64,000 bases of DNA from Clarkia xantiana subsp. parviflora (GCA_036873135.1 JAPTYO010000001.1:39828774-39892773); one strand, 5' to 3'. Positions 12,594-24,180 are shown, counted from the first letter of the stretch. The notes: generated by a model not told the origin, from the letters alone. A program made the numbers and translations.

Positions 12594-12884
12594 TTGAGCT
12601 GGTGCCTTGAGCTAAGCAGAGTGTTTGGTTGATGAGAAGGTTGAGCGTCGAGCGTGAGGAGAAGAGGATATAAGGAGGGAAGAAGAAGATGGAGTGGCGG
12701 AGAAGACAGGGATGTGAACTACCACACTGTCACTGTGATTACATCGCCGCCATTTTTTAGTAGCTTCTCTGTTCTGCTTACTCTGTAACGTCCGCCATTG
12801 ATGAAAATGGCTCACCGTGGGCTTGCTATGCGGCCTGGTCATCCTTTTGATTTCAGACCATCAGCCCCAACTAAAAAAATTAAG

Positions 12885-13746
12885 GGGTAATAATCCAATT
12901 GATACCCGAACTTTGACCAATTAACAAATCAATACCTCAATTTTATTTTATTTTTTAAATTTACTACTTGAACTTTTAATTTCAAAGTAAATTGCTACAT
13001 CTGTTTCAATTCCCGTAAATTTGGACAGAAAATGATCATATTTCTGCTACACAAAGTCTTTTCACGCGTACCCAAAATGAATTCAAACATAAATTAAAAA
13101 TGGTCAAGGGCGCTTACTTCCAAGTGGTTTGGCTCCGAGGTCCCAGGTTCGAAACCCCTCAGGGGCGTCACCTCGCAGTGACCTGATTTAAAATTTTTAG
13201 GTCCCGCCTGGCCCACATACCGCGTCAGGCATATGAGGAGGCGAGTAAAACTGGGCATAATGTGTCGGCCTCTTGACTATACTAGGCTGCTGGTGGGGTT
13301 ACGTTAACGAGGCTAGTGCATACGTTGGTTGTTCGCTAAGTCTGGTCGGAAAAAACCCAGACCGTGAACAGGAGAGCCCGAACATAACATAACATGATGG
13401 GCCTAGAGTCGCCAATACTAGCTCATTCCTTTTTTTGGCAAAAAAAAATTAGATGTTTAATTGGAATTCTGCCTAACCGGAACAGTGCATTTCAACTGAA
13501 AATCGAATTGAAGGTATTTTATTGCAATACTTTTAATTTATGTTTGAATCTATCATGGGCACACGTGAAAAGATCCCACGTGGCAAAAATATGCTCATTT
13601 TTTGTCCAATTTGATGAGAATCGATACAGAGGTACCGATTTTCTCTAAAATTGAAAGTTCATGTGCCAAATTTTAACAAAAACTAAAGTTGATGTAGCGA
13701 TTTGTAAATTGGTTAAAGTCCGGACAGCAATTTAGTTATTAACCCC
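12885..13746. mobile_element. Foldback (Mutator-like) element interrupted by a SINE
   Basis: The left arm (GGGGTAATAATCCAATTGATACCCGAACTTTGACCAATT, from 12885) is complementary, with mismatches, to the right arm ending TTAGTTATTAACCCC at 13746. Both arms continue inward with similar inverted blocks. The SINE at 13101-13396 sits between the arms. I see no clean target duplication, so the superfamily is a guess. Related sequence occurs at about 5640-6000 and 43190-43330. Confidence 0.55.
13101..13396 (+). mobile_element. tRNA-derived SINE
   Basis: About 300 bp with an internal RNA polymerase III promoter: an A-box-like ACTTCCAAGTGG near 13118-13130 and a perfect B box GGTTCGAAACC at 13146-13156. 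The 3' end is a short (AACAT) repeat at 13381-13395, a common SINE tail. A diverged copy lies at 7570-7855, showing it is a dispersed family. No clear target duplication is visible. SINEs move using the reverse transcriptase of LINEs; none is present here. Confidence 0.75.
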
Positions 13747-13872
13747 AATGTTTATTTGGTAGTTTCAAATTTGCTTTCGCAATTTCAGACCGAAAAAGTT
13801 AAGGTTAAAATTCTTCCAAATGTGGCATCTCTAACAGAATTCAATCTCAATCCGTTTCTGAAACGCAACTCA

Positions 13873-16714
13873 TCTACTATATTCTATTAATTCAGCACCG
13901 GAAGCTCTCTGATTGACACGTGGACAGTTTGTCCAGTCAGCATTGCCTAATTTAATCGGAATTTATTAGATGTTTTCTAAATTTAGATATATAATATTGA
14001 TTGATTGAAAATTAAGAAGTATTTGTATCTCCTATTTTGGTCTCTACGCAATTTAAAGAAACTAATAATTAAAAGTTTCCATTTAAATTATAAATCTATA
14101 CAGTTTGGTTCCGGAATACCATAAGCCGCCACATAAGCGATTAATAAATAAAGCAACAGGGAACAATTATAATATAATGTAAGTGCATATCGGCAGATAA
14201 GTATTGTAAATTAAGGAAATGACATATATATAATATAATATATAAATACAAAGCAATAAGAACATATATAAAGTAACTGTATTTCACAGTTAGAAATTAG
14301 GAGGTATAATTAATATAATCAGGAAATATACAAATAATTTCCATAAAAAAAAGTAGAAAACACCTAATCGGTTTCTAAAATATATATATATATATATAGA
14401 ATAAACAGAGACCTTCTAATTATAATTAAATATTTATTATTTATAACACAGGAATGTATATAAACTATAAACCTTATATATTATATATATTATTTACCAT
14501 AAATTACAATCTTAAATTATTTTTTTTCGAAAGTTTGAAACAATATTTAATATTCTACCATAAATTACAATCTTAAAGATTTTTTTTGTCAAAGTTTGAA
14601 AGAATATTTAATGTTATTATATCTATTTCTATCTCTAGGAAATCATAACCACGTTCTTTACTATATATATATTTACATTATCGTTAGTTGAATTGAAGTT
14701 GCGTGAACATAGTTTTTCTACCACTCTTCGGTTTAACTTTTTGACTCATGAATGGCTAATGATGGTGAACTTCAAATTAATTAGAGTTAACGGAAGGTTG
14801 CTTCACTCAAATCTGAAGTAAGTTTGTTGTCTATTAAAAAATAGATTAAAAAAATTTCTGAAGAATCACGCTTGAATTTTTTATGTTGACAATAGCTATG
14901 TTCTTAGTGTTGTTGCAGGTTAACTTCATAGGACGAGCACTAAGGTATCCGTGTTGAAGTAAATATTGACGAGCTTAATTAAACATCTATTGAATTACGA
15001 ATTTGTATTTATGTATGTATGTCTTTTTATATGAAGTCTTTCAATGATATATGTACCACGTTATAGGTAAGTGTATCATGTCGTTGAAATTAGCTAGCTA
15101 GGTTTTTTTTTCAAAGAACTATCTTGAATGTTCGATTTGAACATAAGTTTTGTGCAATTTTGTGTTGTTGCAGGTTATTGAACATCATGGGAGGAGTTAT
15201 GTCGGAGTATCTGACTTCCAGTAAATATTTTTTGTGTTACTTTGTTTGCGCTGGTTTTGTTCACGAATGCGCGAGTTATACCGAGTAGTCGGTAAATTAT
15301 AAATCACTTCAAATCATTGATGATGAACTTAATTACTTATCCATAGATTGAATTACAAAAGTTCTAATATATTTTTTTATATAACTTTTTTTCATGCTTT
15401 GTGTACAAAAGGTTTCGTGTAAGTGTATTGTGTCGTCGAAACTAGCTAAAGCTAAGGGTTTTTTTTTTTTTTAAGAACTAGCTCGAATTTTCAATTTTGA
15501 CACGATCTTTGTGTTATTTGTAGGTTACTAAATATGATCCAAGGAGCGTCAAGGTAAATGAGTTGCATAAAAGATTGATGAGTGTAATTACACATATCTT
15601 TTGAAGTTTTTATAAGTGATGTCAAGTTATGAAGGGCTAAGACTAAGAAGAAAGTCATAGTTGTGACAACTTCGATTTCCAGAATTTGAGTGATCCAAAA
15701 AAAAAAGTGTTACGATCAATTATATATATAGTATTTTTGGCAAAAACAAATTATGTGTAGGTAAGTAGTGTTTGTTTATTAAATTATCCTTATTCTTTTG
15801 TTTGTACGCTATTTTAGTGAGATAGAAAGATAAGCAACATGGAAGGGACTAACCCATGGATTAATATTATATTTGACAAGAGGAAATGAAAATTTACTAA
15901 GCTGATATAGACTTTCGGTTCTAATATACTTGAGCTATTGATGTAAGTGAATTGAGAACATGGCAGAATGTGGAATGCGTTTGGTTCGAGGTGGTGGATT
16001 AGACGGTGAGAAGTTGAAACCAGCCATCATCAAGAAGGTAAAACCATTAGATGCAGTAGATACAGTTGCTTGGAGTAGCTTACTATCAGATGTATCTTTT
16101 ATGAAGTTCCCACCTGTTCTGCTATCCTTCAGAATCTCTCACTTTGGATGTGAAGTGGTAGTACATTACTTTGATGTTGTATCATATCACCTGGTGGTTT
16201 TGGTAGTTTGTAGTAGATTGATAGATTAATGTAAATGTTGACATTGCAGTTTGTGTCCGTATTTGTAACTTTGAAGTTGTAGTAATGATTAAAAAAAAAG
16301 ACATCATTCTCCTTTTAGACATTGGTATTTTTATCGTGCATCTTTTTTTAATGAAAGTTGTGCAGCTCACATTATATATATAAACTATTTTCTTACCTGT
16401 CATTTCATTAAAACACACTTACAAATGACTAGCAAAATTAAATGTATTACTATTAAAGTTTTTCCAAAAAAAATACACAACTATTTATATGTTATTTCTC
16501 GCGCGACCGACTGCATAAATACAATATAAAAGTTAAATATTTCAATACTTTTAGGATAATGGTTAAAAAAATTTCAAATTATTTTTTCAGGTTCAATTTT
16601 TTTTCTCGAATCCAATATCATTGCTTTTTAATTTCTTAACACTTTTATTAACGTTGAACTCCATTTTTTTAGTTCGATTTTCTTTCCCGCGCGGTGCGCG
16701 GGGTTAGCATCTAG
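13873..16714 (+). mobile_element. Non-autonomous Helitron, copy 1
   Basis: Begins TCTACTATATTCTATTAATT after an A and ends CTAG before a T, the A|TC..CTAG|T layout of Helitron insertions, which make no target duplication. A hairpin CCCGCGC-GGT-GCGCGGG lies 10-11 bp before the 3' end. The first ~260 bp and last ~150 bp match the copy at 47906-50111. No Rep/helicase frame is present. The interior has three similar blocks ending in acceptor-like TTG(C/T)AGGTTA (near 14920, 15170 and 15520) and a short open frame at 15960-16229 (89 residues, unrecognised). It probably holds a captured gene fragment or an internal tandem repeat. Confidence 0.88.
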
Positions 16715-18600
16715 TTTTACATAATATTGGGATATTAATCTATTATAATAAAAAAACAATTAAAAAGTAATTGTCAATCTTCAAATGACGCAATTACCCT
16801 TAATATGTTAGGTGAGATTAACTAATTTAAGGTTAATTTTGTCCAATTCTCTTCACCTCAGTTATGGCCCCGTTTTAGACTTTTAGCACAGAAGCAGCGG
16901 TTGTCCTTTCCTCCTCTCCAGCCCCACTCCTCTCCACCATAGCCGATATTTCTCCTCTCCAGCAGTCATTTCTCTCCAGGCTGTTGCGGTTCTTGGCGAT
17001 CACGATTCTTTAGCCCACATACTCCTCCACCCGTCGGCCGGATCTCCCTGCTACCGGAGCGTCCATAGCCTCTTCAGCTAAAGCCACCGTTGCTCGGCAT
17101 CTGAGAAATAGTTCATGGAATCCTTTGAGGAATGCTGAAGGCCAAAAATCTCAGCAACGGTCATTGTTTTGGGGGATATGTTGCTGCTAAGTATGAACTC
17201 AAGGTAACTTCATTTTGTTCTTTCCGTTCGTTTTGGATCCTCATCCTTAATGTTTATTTATTTCCATGGGGTATTATCGTTTGTGTTGGTTAGGGGTCAT
17301 GCTCACTTCTCTAGGGAGGTGGATGATCAGCTGTCTCAGCAGGGAAAGAGGAAGTACATGAAGGAGCTTCATCACTCAAGACACTTTGGCTCTTCCCATC
17401 ATCATCAGATGGAGTCTTGACATCTATAGTAATTAATTGCAGTTGTTATCCTATTCCTATCTTGTTGTTTAAGTTGGTGACTCTGCATTTTGCTTGCGAG
17501 GTAAATAAACTAACTCTTCATTGGTGTCTAACCAATTGAACTTTGATGAACTATGGCGATTTCATCTCTATCTACGGTTGTGGCATTGCCGAATTTCCGT
17601 GGCACTGCATGCAAGTATTCCCATAATTTTTCAATCTCTCTTTAGGGATGAACACTGAGTACATCGGTTCAGTAGTCTTCCCGATATCTATAAATTCACC
17701 GGAGAACAGGTTTAGCTTACGTTAAGGATCTTGCATTCGTTTCAGGATAAAAGTTAGTCTGGAGATGTGATTTTGTTTAAGTTGAACGACCGTGAGAACA
17801 AACTTGAAGTCTAACGACCGTGATTTTGTTAAAGTTGAATTCCATAATTTTGTTCAACTGAAACAGACTGCTCAATAAGATTTTATATCTTTTCTAAAAC
17901 TGGAGATGCCAATGTAATACCTTATGAAATATAATGTATTACAACAATTGAAAGTTTGGACTGTTTGAAAGGCATCATTTATTTTCTCATATTGCTGCTT
18001 TAAAAAAAATATGTGCTTGCTTTGGATCTGAATTTACAATATTATATGTATTTCATCCAAATCTATTTGATTCTATGTGACAAGTGGAAATGTTAAAGGA
18101 CTTGGAAGAGAGATAAATGTGAGTAATCATCTATTGAACAAATCTTATTTACCATGCCAAATGATTATGAGTTATAAATCATCCACGTGTCTATTTTATA
18201 TATTCTGGCAGTGATTTGCAAGCTTTGTGTGAACAGGTGGCTTCAACGATGAGTCATGGTGCAGAGATGAGCACATACGCCCTCCTTCTCCTTCTCTTTC
18301 TTTCTCCTTCTGTTGGTCGTGAAGCTTTCAACTCATAGATTGTTCAAGAAAGTTTTCAGTTCCTCATGTAGCTTAGTTTGAGCAAACTAACAACTTCAAG
18401 ATGCATTGATCCAGTTTATTATGGTTTTGTATTAGATGCTTTTAAAATATTATTACTATTACTTTATGAGATAGTCTCTTTAGTGAAATTATCACTTTTT
18501 TTTAATCAAAAAGTTGATCTTAATTTGGTTTTAAGAAATAAGATATTTGTGTATCTACGAAATTTCTTCATTATTATGGGTTGTCCATGTTTTTTTTTTT
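16715..18600. other. Intergenic region with unrecognised gene-like pieces
   Basis: A pyrimidine-rich stretch with repeated CTCTCCA (16905-16980) resembles a plant 5' leader and is followed by the gene-like pieces listed separately. A tiny open frame at about 18270-18341 encodes a leucine-rich signal-like peptide (MSTYALLLLLFLSPSVG) without support. The rest is AT-rich. Confidence 0.5.
17132..17420 (+). pseudogene. Possible two-exon gene fragment of unknown family
   Basis: An ATG at 17132 opens 24 codons (MLKAKNLSNGHCFGGYVAAK...) ending at an AAG|GTAACT donor (17203/17204). After TTAG at 17291-17293 a second open stretch encodes HAHFSREVDDQLSQQGKRKY and then a histidine-rich end with TGA at 17418-17420. 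Codon use and composition look coding, but the phases do not join cleanly at the predicted splice sites. I do not recognise the protein. It is most likely a gene remnant; a short real gene with a different first exon is possible. Confidence 0.35.
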
Positions 18601-19139
18601 TGGTTAATAGGTGTTTTGGGGTATGATGTTTGACGACTTTTGGGTTTTGGTCCATGATGTTTATTTTTTCCTAGTTTTGGTCTCACATGTTTGCATATTT
18701 TTTCTAGTTTTGTTCTTTCCGTTGCATTCCGTTAATATTTTCCGTTAAGTGACATGTGCAAGTCACGTGATCCACCATAAACTTTTGATTTTGTTCAATT
18801 TAGTCCCTCTAATACTTTCCTAACTCTTTTTTTTGTTCAATTTAGTCCTAAAGTCTCAAAATTGACCCAAATAGGAGAAGTCACTTTTGAGACTTTATGA
18901 CTAAATTGAACAAAAATAAAAAGGTTGGAAAGTATTAGAGGGACTAAATTGAACAAAATCAAAAGTTTAGGGTGGATCACGTGATTTACACATGTCACTT
19001 AACGGAAAATATTAACGGAAATATTAAAACTAGAAAAAACATATGCAAACATATGAGACCAAAATTAGGCAAAAATAAACATCATGGACCAAAACTAAAA
19101 AATCGTCAAACATCATGGACCAAAACACCTATTAACCCT
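18601..19139. mobile_element. Mutator-like foldback MITE
   Basis: A long, nearly complete inverted repeat of about 540 bp. The left arm starts GGTTAATAGGTGTTTTGG and the right arm ends CCAAAACACCTATTAACC. Internal pairs include TTTTGGTCCATGATGTTTATTTTT with its complement, and GTTCAATTTAGTCCCTCTAATACTTTCC with its complement. It lies inside a T run, so a target duplication of nine T is compatible but cannot be proven. Its ends resemble those of the element at 41661-42363, which has a clear 9-bp duplication. Transcripts across it would fold into long hairpins. Confidence 0.8.
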
Positions 19140-19456
19140 TTTTTTTTTTTTGTGAAACTATATTCTTTAATACTTTTTTTTTTTGCCAAGCTATATTCTT
19201 TAATACTAGGTTAACATTATTCTTTTTTGGCTTATTTATGATTAAAAAAATTACTAGTAGGAAAAAATAATTTGTTTAAAGTAATTACTCCATAAAAATA
19301 TGTAGAAAACATATTGAACAATTTAAGCAAAAAAATTGGTTCATAATATAAAAAGGATTGTATAGAAAACCTATTAATTTATTTTTAGCAAAAAGTTTGA
19401 ATCGTAATTAAAAATAAATGTGTACATCTACAGATGATATACAAGATCTTTACAAT
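19140..19456. other. AT-rich spacer before the Tat retrotransposon
   Basis: No gene or repeat family recognised beyond T and A runs. The last five bases (19452-19456, ACAAT) are the left target duplication of the retrotransposon. Confidence 0.6.
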
Positions 19457-20195
19457 TGTTGGATCACGGGCGAAGCTCCGTTACGTTCTTGACGGAAAGC
19501 TCGAACTCCTGGGCTCCGCGTAATCCTGCAAAAGGGGATGACCTGGGTGGTGACCCAGAATCCCTCTCCGATGCTTAAATGAGTATGTGATCAATGAGGT
19601 GGTAAGCAATAGTCTAAGTTCGTATTAGAGAATGAGTTTTCTGAGGTAACTTCCTCCTTTATATAGGAGGGGAAGTTACTCAGTTACCTGAGACTGCGCC
19701 TGGCAGTTTTACCCATGATTCCGTATATCTTGTTCGGGATTCCGTATATCTCGCTCCACGCTCCGCGTATCTCACCCATACTCCGCGTATCTCGGGCACG
19801 CCTTGCGTATCTCGGGGGAGGTTTATCTATATCTCAACCGTCTCCCCACTACTCTACCTAGTAGGCGGGTTTCTCGGTCTTATCCTCTGATCACAAGTCC
19901 CGATTCATATCGGGGACTCCAGAGTTATCTCATTCTAAGTCACCACCCAGGACTCTTTGTCTTACGAGACAGGTCCAGCCTCCGCGGGGCTTTATTATCG
20001 GGGCCTTTACTAAGGCATATCGGGGCCTACTCAGAGGCTTATTGTCGGGAGCATTCAGCTCGTATATCGGGACTGCTAAAGTCGGGACCCTTCATACTGG
20101 GCTTCTGGGCCTTCCAGGCCTTTCACGAGGCCCACTGGACCTACTTGCCGTCCATTGGCTGTTAACGGGGCTAACGATTACATCGGAACCCATCA
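19457..20195 (-). repeat. 3' LTR of the Tat element
   Basis: 739 bp, TG..CA on the minus strand (starts TGATGGGTTCC, ends GATCCAACA). It pairs with the 5' LTR at 30003-30741. A TATA-like CCTATATAAAGG on the minus strand lies near 19660. Internal short repeats of CCGTATATCTCG and CCGCGTATCTC type are shared by both LTRs. Confidence 0.95.
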
Positions 20196-20204
20196 TTTGC
20201 CCCC
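20196..20204 (-). other. Polypurine tract of the Tat element
   Basis: The minus-strand GGGGGCAAA lies directly before the 3' LTR start TGATGGG. This is the expected site of plus-strand priming in reverse transcription. An almost identical GGGGGCAAG precedes the 3' LTR of the element at 58494-62912. Confidence 0.8.
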
Positions 20205-20637
20205 ATGACATGGGGGACTTGTAGTCCGTCGTGTCTTCTGATTCTAGACCTCCCGACCTCATCGTCGGAGGCTTTTATCTCCATACCTCTCGATATTGCC
20301 ATCGGAGGGTTTTGTCTTCAGACCTCCCGATATCACCGTCGGAGGCCTTTGCCTTATGAACAATTCTCGAATGACAGAGCTTTCTCACTCATGATTGCCT
20401 TGGGCCCACTGGACCCTATGGGCAGTTGCCAAATCTGAGGAGACTCCTCAGTTACTGTAGCATTAAATGCTAGGGATAATAAAACGTCGCCTAAACCGGC
20501 GTGACTGCTGCTTTCTGAAAAAGCACTCCTTACGTCACTAACGTCTCTTCCGTACCGTGCCTATAATCTCGGCGATCAAGGTAGAGTCGTTTCATCTTCA
20601 ACGGTCCAGATTGAATCCGTCCAGCTGTCCTTTTGCT

Positions 20638-20644
20638 TATAAAA
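20638..20644 (+). promoter_or_regulatory. TATA box for the antisense gene of the Tat element
   Basis: TATAAAA in the context TTGCTTATAAAAGCC, 172 bp upstream of the ATG at 20810 on the plus strand. GC-richer DNA before it and a C/T-rich leader after it fit a plant core promoter. This implies the antisense gene is transcribed from its own promoter, opposite to the retrotransposon. Confidence 0.6.
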
Positions 20645-20809
20645 GCCAAAACCCTGGCACTATTCACTTCTTCTTCACCGTTTCAATTTCTGAAAGTTCT
20701 GCCATTTTTGAATTCGAAGCTTCTTCCCCAAGTTTCTTCTGCTCTTCAAGCGATCCAAGGCTTTCAACTTTCCCGATCCTTCTTCATCTTCTTTCAGCAA
20801 TCATCGACC

Positions 20810-23482
20810 ATGTCTGGTAATGATTTTCTTCTCTGTTTTCATGATTTGTTGATGTTACCTTCTCCTCTTTTCTCAAGTTTTCTTGTTTGTAACCGTTTTT
20901 AGACGAGGCTAGTTCTGGGGCCAGGATCCCTTTTACTTTTGAATATGCTGTTAACGAGATCTCTGAGACTTCGTATGAGGTTGCTCTCCGAGAAGGCTGC
21001 ATTACCTCAGACTGGGAACCTCGCTTCCCTTACGAGTCTCAGCCCACCACTAGGAGGAAGCACATCGTCACGCGTCCTCGAGAGGGAGAAGTAATCGTCT
21101 CCGCCGGGCAGATAAGTGTTGGGATTTGATTCCCTTTTTGCGGGAATCGGATGGAGATGTGCAACTTCTACAAGACGCACCCCTGTACATTCTCTCCACA
21201 CGCCATCCGCGTGTGGAACGCTTTCCATCTTTTGTGCCTCCGCCAGCAGTGGACGTACAGTTTGCTGCTTTTCCGCACATTCTACGGAATGAAGTGCAAT
21301 AAGGCTGGTGTTTGCTCATTCTCCCCCCGAATCCCCAAGTGGACAAAGGAGCAACTTTCACGTTTCGGCTGGGATAGCGAGACCTGGAAGTTTCACAAGG
21401 ATCGGGTGCTGATTCGTGACTCGGGGTCCGACAACAGCGGATGGAAGAAGTATTACTTCTTCGTCCAAAACAGCTCTGTCCCATGGCCCCGATGGGAGGT
21501 TGAGGCGGACCCTGCCCCCAAGCTCGGGGTCTACACTGAGGATGACCTCAACACCCTCCAGATGGTCCAGCTCTATCGTTGGGGGGACTCCTTCATACCC
21601 CTCGACGCCAACAAGCTCGTGGAGAAGGACTTGATTCATATCGGAGTCCGGCTCCTTGATTCCGTTTCCAAGGATTTAGTCATCTGGGTAACAATTATAA
21701 CCACTTTGTCTTTTCATTTTTGCAGCCAAGAAATCATCTCTGTTGACCCATCTCATGTTGAAGCAGGGGGAGACTGATGCCGTCCATGGTAGCTCCAAAC
21801 GGAAGCGGAAGTCGCTGAAGAAGGGGGCTTCCTCTTCTGCTGCCCCTCCGACCGAAGAGCGGACCGAGGCCAAGCGGGCCCGAAGGGAGGAGATAGACCA
21901 AGCCTTCGGGGTCACTACCGCCGAGGAAGGTAAGCGTGTCCGTCGTGCTATTAAGAAATATAGGAAACTGGTTCGCGAGGAGTTTATCCCCGCTGATCGG
22001 GAATCGCGGGTTCGAGAAATCAAATACATCCTTCGAGGAGAAATCCCCCGCGTTCTCAAGGCGGGATACTACAACTTCTTCGGAAAGGACCAGCATCTTG
22101 AACGCCAAATCATCTGGTGCCCCAACGATACTCTTCCTGATTTTATTCGTCCCGCAACCGCAGGTCCCACGGAGGCTCTCACTCCGAGGAGGGCTGCTAC
22201 TCCTGCACGGGCCGCGACTCCACGGGCGCCGATGACGGAGTAAACCCCGACGGAAGCTCAGTTCCGTCAGGTGACCGACCTGGAGGCTTCTCCTTCCTCC
22301 GAGGAGCCAAATGAAGGTGGCCTGCTCCGCCGAAAGCCAGGCCGGAGCATCCTGAGGCCCACCGCGGAGGACGTGTCCCGGAGTCCTCCCCCAGAGCTCC
22401 GCAGTCCAACTCCCGAGCCTCCGACCGAGGTGGCTCCTCAGGCCGAGGCTTCCAGGGTCATCCCTCCTCTCCCCGTGGATGAAAATCTTTACAAGGTTTT
22501 CACCCCCGATCAGGAGACGGTTCCCTGGAACCCGATTGAGTCTCTCCAAGGGGTCCCACTCCAACGGGGGGACCTTCAGCCTGATTTGGCCCTGCATCTG
22601 CTGGCGGGGTCGATTCCTCCGGCCTTGAGGCGGCCAATCTCCTTGGCGCGGGAGGATATCGAGGAGGAGCTCCGCGCTATGGCCATCCGTCGGATGGAGG
22701 TAAAACTTTACCTTTGTTTTGTTTTCTTCATTGTTCTTTGCCTTCGACCATCGGATTCTAATCCTTTTTCCCTTTTGTCTTAGGAAACCGCGGACCAGCA
22801 GCGCTGCTTCGACTTCATCCTGGCTCTCAAGGGTGCTTTGGAGGAGGCACAAGCTAGGTCGGACCCCGACGCTTTGGCCAAGCTCCAAGCGGACCTCAAC
22901 GAGGCTGTGGCGGCCAGGGTCAAGATAGCCAAGGAGCGGACCCTCCTTGACGAGATGGCTACGGGCCTGCAAAAGCAGGTTCACGATCATGAGGCCGTCC
23001 TTCGTCGGGAGCGGAGGATAGCCCAGGAGGATCAGCGGCGAAACGAGGTGGAGAAGAGGTAGCTCCTCCACGAGAAGGGCGTTTTCGTGGAAGCTCTCGC
23101 GGAGGCCAAGGCGAAACTTGAAGCCCAAGAGGCTGAATTTTCTGCCAAGCTGGCTGAGGCAAAGGCTCAGGGTCGCGAGGAGTATCAGAACTCCGATGAT
23201 TTCGAGGCGGATGCCGTGAAGTTCTGCAAAACCGAGGTGGAGAACATTCTGTTCAATGCCGTCGAGGAGCTCTACACGGCATACGAGGATTCCATCGACT
23301 TCAAGAAGTCCGAGACCCTTGCCCCCATCGCAGAGAAGTACTTCAACCTCCCCGCGGAGAGTGAAGGGACTGATGCCGCAGACCCGACTCCGCGGACTGC
23401 GGAGCCTTCTGCCCAGGCCCCTCCGAATCTTCCTCCCTCCGATGCTGCTGAGGACCCAACTTCCAACAAGGACCAAGCTTAA
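20810..23482 (+). pseudogene. Spliced antisense gene of the Tat retrotransposon (putative gypsy-type transposon domain protein), with three stops
   Basis: An extra gene opposite to gag-pol, between pol and the 3' LTR. Exons: 20810-20816, 20903-21687, about 21731-22699 and 22784-23482 (TAA). The second intron's acceptor is uncertain: CAG at 21725 looks stronger but breaks frame. About 819 residues. The N-terminal third (RVWNAFHLLCLRQQWTYSLL, then WTKEQLSRFGW and a tryptophan/tyrosine-rich stretch) resembles the Pfam family called putative gypsy type transposon (Transposase_28). The middle is basic then proline-rich. The last exon is a long coiled coil rich in Glu, Ala, Lys and Arg, with an acidic, proline-rich tail. 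In-frame stops at 21127 (TGA), 22241 (TAA) and 23060 (TAG) interrupt an otherwise open frame. Such antisense frames are known in plant Tat elements; their function is not established. It probably encoded a structural or regulatory protein. Confidence 0.75.
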
Positions 23483-23639
23483 TGCTCTATTCTTTTAGTC
23501 CTTGTAACTTTTCCTCCTTTATATTTTGTATCGGAACCTTCAGGCCTTGAGCCTTTATATAAGAAATTTCTTTCATCTGTTCTGGTCCCGATAATCATTG
23601 TATCATTTTACAGCAACTTTAGATTCGTTACTTAAAACG

Positions 23640-24180
23640 TTCCAATGCACCACTTAAGGTGACTTCATACATCCTTCCGATGCTTTATTCGAGACTTCAC
23701 CACTTAAGGTTTCTCGTCTACCCGGGACTTCACCACTTAAGGTTTCTCGTCTACTCGGGACTTCACCACTTAAGGTTTTTATTGCGCCATTCTAGACGAC
23801 TTAATCATACCCCTTAGGGCTTTTACCGCGTTATTCCAGACGACTTAATCGTACCCTTTAAGGCTTTTTGCTGCATCATATAGACGACTTACGCGGACCC
23901 GTTTAGGGCTTTTTCGTACCCTTTAAGGCTTTTTGCCGCATCATATAGACGACTTACGCGGACCCGTTAGGGCTTTTTCGTACCTAGGCTTTTGGTTGCA
24001 TCATAAAGACGACTTACTCATACCCCGTAGGGCTTTTGTCCGTACCTCGAAAGGCTTTTTGTCGCGCCATAAAGGCGACTTACCCGTACCTCGTAAGGCT
24101 TTTATCGTACCTCTGAAGGCTTTTTATCGTACCTCGGAAGGCTTTTGTCGCGTCCTTCAGGACGTCTTACTAACAGTTAG
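23640..24180. repeat. Tandem repeat region of the Tat element
   Basis: Imperfect units of roughly 35-60 bp built on GACGACTTA, (C)GTACC and AGGGCTTTTTGCC..CATCATA, following CACCACTTAAGGTTTCTCGTC units at the left. It is noncoding, between the antisense gene's end and pol's end. Short tandem arrays at this place are usual in Tat elements and can seed genomic satellites. Confidence 0.8.

Noticed and set aside
13141..13160. B-box sequence as part of a true tRNA gene
   Set aside because: No acceptor stem or anticodon arm can be folded around it, and it is followed by a SINE body and repeat tail.
18270..18341. Short signal-peptide-like open frame
   Set aside because: Only 23 codons, no homologue recognised and no nearby supporting exon.
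21734..23476. 580-codon open frame on the minus strand
   Set aside because: It lies exactly opposite the antisense gene of the Tat element. The GC-rich coding strand keeps the complement open; it has no retroviral motif and starts with no support, so it is a shadow.
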